From positions 1 through 34,739 of the forward strand of contig CANRNO010000009.1 in the NCBI GenBank assembly GCA_947632065.1: a stretch of DNA of 34,739 nt, given 5' to 3'. The position numbers were made by a program, and so were the translations under genes. The notes under the pieces were generated by a model, which made no database searches, was not told the origin of the DNA, and worked only from the letters and a program-made list of their open reading frames with translations. Source of the stretch: an uncultured Bacilli bacterium. GTDB lineage: Bacteria; Bacillota_I; Bacilli_A; RF39; UBA660. Positions 27,859-34,739 of the stretch are shown here, one piece after another. The stretch's first letter is position 1; every line of letters begins with the position of its first letter.

Positions 27859-29259
27859 ATGAAGTTTGTGAGTAAAATTATTAGTTTATCTTTGACATTA
27901 GTTTCAGCTTTTACTGTTTATATGGTATATAAATTAAATATAATACCTTCGAAATATTTTTGGCCAATTGTAGGTATTTTTTCTTTTATTGTTTTAATTT
28001 TAGACTTTAAACTTATTAGAAAGAAAACTAAAGGATTTAGTAGATTCTTTTTTATGTTAATATCGGTTGTTTTTACTGCTGGATTAATATATTTACTTAC
28101 TTATATAAATGCTACATATGATTTTATGAATAATTTAGTTTTTAAAGATTATGAGTTTGCAACTTATGATGTGGTAGTTAAAACTAACTCTTCTTATAAG
28201 AAAATAGGTAATTTAAAGAATAAGGAAATTGCTTCTCTTTCTAATGATAAAAATTATGATCAAGTAAAAATGCTTATAAATACGAACATACCATTTAAAG
28301 AGAAAAAGGTTGATGAAGTTTCTAAATTGGTTTCATTATTTAATTCTGATGGTATACCTTCTTTTGTAGTAGAAGATAATCATTATGAGTTACTTAAAGA
28401 AGAATATCCTGAACTTAATAATACTAGTAAAGTTATTAAAACTTATAAAGTAATTGTTAAAAAAGAAAAGATTAAAGATAATAAAGATATTAGAGATCCG
28501 TTTATTTTATATATTAGTGGTATTGATAGATATGGAAAGATATCTAATGTTTCTAGAAGTGATGTTAATATTTTAGCGGTTGTTAATCCAAGTAAAGAAA
28601 AAATATTATTAGTATCTATTCCTAGAGATTATTATGTTTCATTATATGGTACTGATTCTAAGGATAAACTTACACATGCTGGAATGTATGGTATTGATAC
28701 TAGTGTTAAGACTATTAATAATTTACTTGATGTTGATATTGACTATTATTTAAGGCTTAATTTTTCTACTTTAACTAAATGTATAGATTTACTTGGTGGT
28801 GTTGATATTTATTCTGATAGAGCATTTACTTCTTATGTAGATGGATCTATTAGAGTAGAAGAAGGAGTTAATCATATGGATGGAAAGACTGCTTTAGCTT
28901 TTGCTCGTGAAAGACATGCATATGAAAGTGGAGATAGACATAGAGGAGAAAATCAACAAGAAATTATTAAAGCTATAATTGGTAAAATTACAGATAAAAA
29001 GAACATTACAAAGTTTAAAGATATTTTATCTTCTTTAGATGGTACGTTTGAGACTAGTATGTCTTATAAAAATATTACTAATTTGGTTAAAATGCAACTT
29101 GATAAAAATATAGATTGGAATATAGAATCTATAAGTTTAGATGGTAAGGGAAGTATGATGCCTACTTATAGTATGGGGCAGAGAAGACTTTATGTAATGA
29201 TTCCGGATAATGACTCAGTTGAGGATGCAACAAAAAAAATAGATAAATTATTAAAATAA
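27859..29259 (+). CDS. LytR-CpsA-Psr (LCP) family protein
   Basis: SRSDVNILAVVNPSKEKILLVSIPRDYYV, LTHAGMYG, LNFSTLTKCIDLLGGVDIY, ALAFARERHAYESGDRHRGENQQEII. Confidence 0.93.
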   Translation: MKFVSKIISLSLTLVSAFTVYMVYKLNIIPSKYFWPIVGIFSFIVLILDFKLIRKKTKGFSRFFFMLISVVFTAGLIYLLTYINATYDFMNNLVFKDYEFATYDVVVKTNSSYKKIGNLKNKEIASLSNDKNYDQVKMLINTNIPFKEKKVDEVSKLVSLFNSDGIPSFVVEDNHYELLKEEYPELNNTSKVIKTYKVIVKKEKIKDNKDIRDPFILYISGIDRYGKISNVSRSDVNILAVVNPSKEKILLVSIPRDYYVSLYGTDSKDKLTHAGMYGIDTSVKTINNLLDVDIDYYLRLNFSTLTKCIDLLGGVDIYSDRAFTSYVDGSIRVEEGVNHMDGKTALAFARERHAYESGDRHRGENQQEIIKAIIGKITDKKNITKFKDILSSLDGTFETSMSYKNITNLVKMQLDKNIDWNIESISLDGKGSMMPTYSMGQRRLYVMIPDNDSVEDATKKIDKLLK

Positions 29260-29306
29260 AATTATAAATATAAAAAAATTGCCAATAATATAAGTGGTGA
29301 TTTTTT

Positions 29307-30746
29307 TTGAAAGATTATAGTATATGGAATGATGGAGTTAATTTTTTAAAATGTGATAAATTAGATAAAAATATTAATGTAGATGTTTTAGTTATTGGAG
29401 GAGGTATTACTGGAGTTAGTTGTTGCTATCAACTTATGAATACAAATAAAAAGATTGCTTTAGTAGAAGCAAATAAAATTGGTAGTGGTATAACTTCAAA
29501 AACTACAGGTAAGCTTACTTTTTTACAAGATGGGATTTATTCTTCTATTAAAAATTCTTCTAATATTGATAATGCTAAATTGTATTATGAAGCACAAAAG
29601 GATGCTATAAAGATAGTAAAAGATATTGTTAAAAAAGAGAAGATAGATTGTAATTTAGAGAAAAATAGTTCTTATCTTTTTTGTTGTGATGATAGTAAAA
29701 TAAAGAGTATTAAAAATGAGAAAAAAATACTTGAAGGTTTTGGTTGTGAAGTAGGAGAAATTGATAAATTACCGGATGGAGGTAAATGTTGTTATGGAAT
29801 AAAAGTAGAAGATACATATTGTTTTCATCCTCTTAAATATTTAGAAGGAGTAAAAAAAGTTCTTTTAGATGGTGGTATTAAAATATATGAGGATACTAGA
29901 ATATATTCTATTAATAATTTTAATAATTATTATATTTGTAAATCTGATAAATATAGTATTCATGCTAAAGAGGTTGTGTTAGCTTTACATTATCCTTATT
30001 TTACTGTTCCATTTTTTATGCCTTTTAAAGTTCATTTGAAAAAGTCTTATGTTAGTGCTTTTATTGAAAAAGATAGTTTAAAGTTTAATGCAATAAGTTT
30101 AGATAAACCAGTTAAATCTATTCGTTATTATAAAGATAAAAAAGATTGTTATAAAATATTTTTATATGGGTCTCGTAATTTGGCAATGGATGTTAATGAT
30201 AAGAAGCATTTTGATAAGTTTAAAGAGTTTAACTATAATTATAAATATTTATGGTCTAATATAGATATAATTACAGGAGATTATATTCCTTATGTTGGAG
30301 AGATTATGAAAGGATTATATATTGCGACAGGTTATAATACTTGGGGTATGACTAATAGTGCTATTGCATCTGTTGTAATTAGAGATTTGATAGGCAAAAA
30401 AGAAAATAAATATATTAATCTTTTTAATCCTAAAAGAGGAGTTAATATTTTATCTTTACCTCTTGTTTTTGGAAGTAATGCTAAAAGTTATATTGAATCT
30501 ATGATTAATAGTAATAAAAGTTTTTATGAAAGTGTTAGAATAGAAAATATTGATGGTAAGAAAGTAGGTATTTATAATGATGGTAAAAAAGAGTATAAAG
30601 TGTTTATAAAATGTCCTCATATGGGATGTAATTTGGTTTTTAATGAAGTTGAGAAGACTTGGGATTGTCCTTGTCATGGATCTAGATTTTCTGTATCAGG
30701 TAAGGTTATTAATGGACCTAGTAATTTTGATATAACTTATAAATAA
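29307..30746 (+). CDS. FAD-dependent (DadA-like) oxidoreductase with C-terminal Rieske [2Fe-2S] domain
   Basis: VDVLVIGGGITGVSCCYQLM; SGITSKTTGKLT; C-terminal CPHMGCNLVFNEVEKTWDCPCHGSRFSVSGKVINGP; TTG start. Confidence 0.9.
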   Translation: MKDYSIWNDGVNFLKCDKLDKNINVDVLVIGGGITGVSCCYQLMNTNKKIALVEANKIGSGITSKTTGKLTFLQDGIYSSIKNSSNIDNAKLYYEAQKDAIKIVKDIVKKEKIDCNLEKNSSYLFCCDDSKIKSIKNEKKILEGFGCEVGEIDKLPDGGKCCYGIKVEDTYCFHPLKYLEGVKKVLLDGGIKIYEDTRIYSINNFNNYYICKSDKYSIHAKEVVLALHYPYFTVPFFMPFKVHLKKSYVSAFIEKDSLKFNAISLDKPVKSIRYYKDKKDCYKIFLYGSRNLAMDVNDKKHFDKFKEFNYNYKYLWSNIDIITGDYIPYVGEIMKGLYIATGYNTWGMTNSAIASVVIRDLIGKKENKYINLFNPKRGVNILSLPLVFGSNAKSYIESMINSNKSFYESVRIENIDGKKVGIYNDGKKEYKVFIKCPHMGCNLVFNEVEKTWDCPCHGSRFSVSGKVINGPSNFDITYK

Positions 30747-30780
30747 AATAATATTAGTTGTGTTCTAATATTATTTTTTT
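30747..30780 (+). terminator. intrinsic terminator
   Basis: AATAATATTAG / CTAATATTATT, 11-bp stem, then T-run. Confidence 0.85.
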
Positions 30781-30810
30781 TGTTATAATAAAAAAGAAAG
30801 AGGAGAGGTT

Positions 30811-31377
30811 ATGGAAAAGAATGTAGAATATAAAATTACTTTAAAGAACTTTTTTAGACACTTACATACAATTAATTATCATCGTATGAAAGTTTTTCTT
30901 TTATGTTGTAAAGCTGGTATTCCTTGGAGAGGATTTGTTCATGATTTATCTAAATATAATCCTGTTGAGTTTTTTGAAGGAGTAAAATATTTTAGCGGTA
31001 ATAGAAGTCCTATTAATAATTGTAAAGAGGTTAATGGATATAGTAAGGCATGGCTTCATCATAGGGGACGTAATAAACATCATTATGAATATTGGTATGA
31101 TTATGAAACTATTTTAAAAGCACCTATTATTCCTTATAAATATTTTGTAGAAATGGTATGTGATTCTATGGCTGCTGGAATTGTTTATCAGGGTAAGAAA
31201 TGGACTAAGGATTATCAACTTAAATATTTTCTTAAAACAAAGGATATAGCTAAGTTAAATCCTAAAATGGAAAAGTTACTTATTAGGATTTATACAGATA
31301 TTAGCAAAGAGGGAATTGATGCGGTTATAAATAAAAATAATTTGAGAAAACTATATGAAGAGTATACTAAGGAGTGA
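30811..31377 (+). CDS. DUF5662-like protein (HD-type motif)
   Basis: HDLSKYNPVEFFEGVKYFSG, AWLHHRGRNKHHYEYW. Confidence 0.65.
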   Translation: MEKNVEYKITLKNFFRHLHTINYHRMKVFLLCCKAGIPWRGFVHDLSKYNPVEFFEGVKYFSGNRSPINNCKEVNGYSKAWLHHRGRNKHHYEYWYDYETILKAPIIPYKYFVEMVCDSMAAGIVYQGKKWTKDYQLKYFLKTKDIAKLNPKMEKLLIRIYTDISKEGIDAVINKNNLRKLYEEYTKE

Positions 31378-31381
31378 TTTT

Positions 31382-31900
31382 ATGAAGGTTATGTGTATAT
31401 CTGATATACATGGTAATATAGATAAACTTAATTTAGCACTTGAAAAATATAGAGAAGAGGGATGTGATAAATTAATTATTTTAGGGGATTTTTTTAGTTA
31501 TTATCCATCTTTTAAGAATGATGAAATAGTAGATGTTCTTAATAATATGGCATCATCTATTATCGCAGTAGAAGGTAATTGTGATTCTTCTATGAATTTA
31601 GATAAGTTTAATTTTACTTTAGGATATTTAAAAACTGTAGATGTTAATGGAATTGGTGTTACTATTACTCATGGTCATGTTTTTAGTCATAAAAGATTTC
31701 CAGAAGTAGTTGGTAGAATATTTATTCAAGGACATTCTCATAAAAGTATGCTTGATGAAGTTGATGGAGTAGTGCTTGCTAATCCAGGTTCTATATCTTT
31801 ACCTAGAGGTGGAAGTGTTAGTAGTTATTTGATTATAGATGATAAATATATTTATTTGAAAAAGTTAGATGGAGAAGAAATAAAGAAAATAAAAATATAA
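31382..31900 (+). CDS. YfcE/MJ0936-type metallophosphoesterase
   Basis: MKVMCISDIHGNIDKL, LGDFF, VEGNCDS, ITHGHVFSHKR, GHSHKS, NPGSISLPRG. Confidence 0.92.
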   Translation: MKVMCISDIHGNIDKLNLALEKYREEGCDKLIILGDFFSYYPSFKNDEIVDVLNNMASSIIAVEGNCDSSMNLDKFNFTLGYLKTVDVNGIGVTITHGHVFSHKRFPEVVGRIFIQGHSHKSMLDEVDGVVLANPGSISLPRGGSVSSYLIIDDKYIYLKKLDGEEIKKIKI

Positions 31901-31909
31901 GGAGAAATT

Positions 31910-33379
31910 ATGAAGGAAATAGAAAAATTATATGATTATCAAAATAAAATAAATGAGAAAAAATATATTACTAGTATATTAGGATGGGATTTGAATGTTA
32001 ATGCTCCAAGAGAGACTAAAAAATATTTAATAGATGTAGAAGCTAATAGTTCACTTGATGTTTTTGAAATGCAGACAAGTAGTGAATATGAAAAATTAAT
32101 TGATGATGTAATTAATAGTTCGGATTTTGAAAGCCTTAGTAGAGAAGAAAAAGTTTGTATTAGAGAATTAAAAAGAAAATATGAATTAAATAAAAAAATA
32201 CCTAAGGATTTTTATCATGAGTATACTAAACTTTGTAGTACTGCTAATTCTGTTTGGGAAGATGCTAAGAAGAATAATGATGTAGATATGTTTATGCCTT
32301 ATTTAGAAAAGATTGTTGATATGACTAAAAAGTATTATAGATATTTATATCCTGATGGTAATTTATATGATGCAATGCTTAATGAATATGAAAGAGGTAT
32401 GAAAGTAGAAGAGATAGATGCATTGTTTGAAAGTTTAAAAGAAAAATTAATACCTTTAATAGATAAAATATCTAATAAAGAAAATAAACAATATAAAAAA
32501 GAATTTAGTGAAAGTACTCTTAAAGAATGTGGAGAGTATTTACTTAATTATATAGGATTTGATTTAGAACGTGGAGCATTAGGTGTTTATCCTCATGGAT
32601 ATACTGATAAATTATCAGTAGATGATGTTAGAATTGCTTTTTCTAAAATAGATGATCCTACTCAGTTTGTATCAACAATAATTCATGAAGGTGGACATGG
32701 TATTTTAGAACAAAATATGGATAAAAGAATAGTTACTTTTGATAATGGGTTTTTAGATAATCTTTATGGATTACATGAGAGTCAATCTAGATTTTTTGAA
32801 AATATTTTAGGACGTAATATAAATTTTTGGATTCCAATTTATGATGATGTTAAAAAAATATTAGATTTAGATATTGACTTAGAAGAATTTGTTTCTATTT
32901 TAAATCAAGTAAATAAAGGTTTTGTTAGAACGGATGCTGATGAGGTTACATATTGTTTGCACGTTATTTTAAGATATGAAATAGAAAGAGATTTATTTAA
33001 TGGTAAATTAAAAGTCTCAGAACTTCCTGAGGTATGGAATAAAAAAATGAAAGAGTATCTTGGTGTTGAAGTAGTAGATGATAGTAAAGGTATTTTACAA
33101 GATGTTCATTGGTCACAAGGTTCATTTGGATATTTTCCATCATATTTGTTAGGTAGTATTTATGATGGTATGTTTTTAAATATTATAGAGGATAATTTAG
33201 GTAGTGTTGATGAGATATTACGTAATGGAAAAATAAAAGATATTACTAATTTCTTAATTGAAAATATTTATAAGGATGCAGGTACTTATACTTCTTCTGA
33301 GGTAATTGAAAAACTTAGTGGAAAGAAAATAGATTCCAAATATTTAATAGATTATTTTTATAAAAAGTATTTAAAATAA
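31910..33379 (+). CDS. M32 family metallocarboxypeptidase (thermostable carboxypeptidase 1-like)
   Basis: HEGGHGILEQN zinc motif, DEVTYCLHVILRYEIERDLFNG, GILQDVHWSQGSFGYFPSYLLGSIYDG. Confidence 0.93.
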   Translation: MKEIEKLYDYQNKINEKKYITSILGWDLNVNAPRETKKYLIDVEANSSLDVFEMQTSSEYEKLIDDVINSSDFESLSREEKVCIRELKRKYELNKKIPKDFYHEYTKLCSTANSVWEDAKKNNDVDMFMPYLEKIVDMTKKYYRYLYPDGNLYDAMLNEYERGMKVEEIDALFESLKEKLIPLIDKISNKENKQYKKEFSESTLKECGEYLLNYIGFDLERGALGVYPHGYTDKLSVDDVRIAFSKIDDPTQFVSTIIHEGGHGILEQNMDKRIVTFDNGFLDNLYGLHESQSRFFENILGRNINFWIPIYDDVKKILDLDIDLEEFVSILNQVNKGFVRTDADEVTYCLHVILRYEIERDLFNGKLKVSELPEVWNKKMKEYLGVEVVDDSKGILQDVHWSQGSFGYFPSYLLGSIYDGMFLNIIEDNLGSVDEILRNGKIKDITNFLIENIYKDAGTYTSSEVIEKLSGKKIDSKYLIDYFYKKYLK

Positions 33380-33472
33380 AAGAAAAATAACATTATTAAT
33401 AAAAATAAATTCCAAATATTTAAATTTAATGATATAATACATTTAAGCGTTATTAGAAGTTAGGAGAGAATT

Positions 33473-34630
33473 ATGGAAAAAGTAGAATTAACAATTTTAA
33501 TGCCTTGTTTGAATGAAGAAAGAACATTAGAAGTTTGTATAAAGAAGGCACAAAAGTTTTTAAAACGTTATAAGGTTAAAGGGGAAGTATTGATTGCCGA
33601 TAATGGTAGTACAGATAAATCTATAGAGATTGCTAAAAAGAATAATGCTCGTGTTATTAATGTCGAGGAAAAGGGTTATGGTGCAGCTTTGATTGCTGGT
33701 ATAAATGCTGCATATGGTAAATATGTAATAATGGGAGACTGTGATGATTCATATGACTTTTTAAATCTAGATTTGTTTGTTGATCGTTTACGTGAAGGAA
33801 ATGATTTAGTTATGGGAGATAGATTTAAAGGTGGTATTGAAAAAGGTGCTATGCCTCCTTTACATAAATATATTGGTAATCCTGTTTTATCATTTATAGG
33901 GAGATTATTTTATGGAAGTAAAGTAAAAGATTTCCATTGTGGTCTTAGAGGATTTAATAGAGAAAGAATATTACAATTAAACTTACAATGTCCAGGTATG
34001 GAATTTGCAAGTGAAATGGTTGTTAAAGCAGAATTAAATAAATTTAAAATTTCTCAAGTACCAACTACATTAAAAAAGGATGGTAGAGATAGAAAACCTC
34101 ATTTGAATAGTTTTAGAGATGGATATCGTCATTTACGTTTTCTTATTATTAATACACCTAAGTGGTTATTCTTAATACCTAGTATGATATTAATGGTAAT
34201 AGGAATTTTAGGAATAATTTTACTTGCAAATGGTCAATTTAATATTACTTCAAATGCTAGTGTTGGAATTCATACTATGCTTTATAGTAGTAGTTTTATA
34301 ATTATAGGAGTTTTATTATTTGGATTTTATATTTTAGATAAATTATATTCTTATAATGTTGGTTTCATATTAGAGTTAGATAAGTTTACTAACAAAATTG
34401 TAAAAACTAATTCATCATTTTTAATCATTTTTGGATTACTTTTAATATTAGGTGGAATAGTTATGAGTGTTATTTCTTTGATAAAATGGAAGAATGTATC
34501 TTTTGGAACACTTAATCCAGAACTATTTATGCCAAGTGTTATTATCGCAAATAGTCTATTAGTAATTGGATTTGAAATTGTTTTTATAAGTTGTTTAATA
34601 AGTATAATGAAGATAAAAATAAAGAAATAA
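33473..34630 (+). CDS. GT2 family glycosyltransferase with C-terminal TM region
   Basis: ELTILMPCLNEERTLEVCIKKA, LIADNGSTDKSIEIAKK, GYGAALIAGINAAYGKYVIMGDCDDSYDF, then TM helices. Confidence 0.9.
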   Translation: MEKVELTILMPCLNEERTLEVCIKKAQKFLKRYKVKGEVLIADNGSTDKSIEIAKKNNARVINVEEKGYGAALIAGINAAYGKYVIMGDCDDSYDFLNLDLFVDRLREGNDLVMGDRFKGGIEKGAMPPLHKYIGNPVLSFIGRLFYGSKVKDFHCGLRGFNRERILQLNLQCPGMEFASEMVVKAELNKFKISQVPTTLKKDGRDRKPHLNSFRDGYRHLRFLIINTPKWLFLIPSMILMVIGILGIILLANGQFNITSNASVGIHTMLYSSSFIIIGVLLFGFYILDKLYSYNVGFILELDKFTNKIVKTNSSFLIIFGLLLILGGIVMSVISLIKWKNVSFGTLNPELFMPSVIIANSLLVIGFEIVFISCLISIMKIKIKK

Positions 34631-34639
34631 TTTATAATT

Positions 34640-34667
34640 AAAACCGTTATGAAAATAATGGTTTTTT
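34640..34667 (+). terminator. intrinsic terminator after glycosyltransferase
   Basis: AAAACCGTTAT-GAAA-ATAATGGTTTT (one G-T wobble) then T-run. Confidence 0.85.
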
Positions 34668-34670
34668 ATT

Positions 34671-34739
34671 ATGGAAAACATCAGTTTTCCATTTAAAACC
34701 ACCAGCTATGCTGGTGTGAATAGTAAAGGGCTCCGCCCA
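34671..34739. mobile_element. candidate end of an IS200/IS605-type element (truncated by window edge)
   Basis: Three consecutive hairpins: ATGGAAAAC-ATCA-GTTTTCCAT, CACCAGC-TAT-GCTGGTG, GGGC-TCC-GCCC; locally GC-rich and unlike the rest of the window. Confidence 0.5.

Noticed and set aside
30456-30677. Minus-strand ORF (73 aa)
   Set aside because: Antisense to the Rieske domain region; no supporting signals.
1-34739. CRISPR arrays, prophage modules, rRNA or tRNA genes
   Set aside because: No regularly spaced repeats, phage structural or integrase motifs, or tRNA/rRNA-like sequences were recognised by eye; a tRNAscan/Rfam run would be needed for certainty.

Overview
This 34.7 kb window is a very AT-rich, compact chromosomal segment from a low-GC Firmicute/Bacilli-type bacterium. 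Every supported protein gene is on the + strand. Much of it follows a Bacillus-like core backbone: rpmE, rpiB, a DUF1146 protein, spoIIQ-spoIIID-mbl, a tagO/wecA-like transferase, a LytTR regulator, a cold-shock protein, hpf-secA, prfB, YitT-family proteins, ftsE-ftsX-M23 peptidase, an aquaporin, an LCP protein, a FAD/Rieske oxidoreductase, a YfcE-like phosphodiesterase, an M32 carboxypeptidase and a GT2 glycosyltransferase. About 11 kb of less standard genes lies between secA and prfB: a WYL regulator, a SIS protein, two NUDIX proteins, a MurJ/SpoVB-like flippase, an aminotransferase plus ATP-grasp pair, LysR, AsnRS and a 5'(3')-nucleotidase. The best leads are: (1) an unexplained two-hairpin element at ~20408-20490 that reads as a minus-strand small RNA with its own intrinsic terminator; (2) prfB with an intact programmed +1 frameshift, missed by the ORF track; (3) an uncharacterised aminotransferase/ATP-grasp operon followed by a LysR/degenerate-NUDIX/AsnRS unit; (4) a GC-rich, hairpin-rich edge at 34671-34739 resembling the end of an IS200/IS605-type element; (5) a recurring compact architecture of stop codon within terminator hairpin, U-tract, then an extended -10 TGTTATAAT; (6) a bacterial relative of eukaryotic cytosolic 5'-nucleotidase III. 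No rRNA, tRNA or CRISPR array was recognised. All family assignments are from reading motifs, not from database searches.
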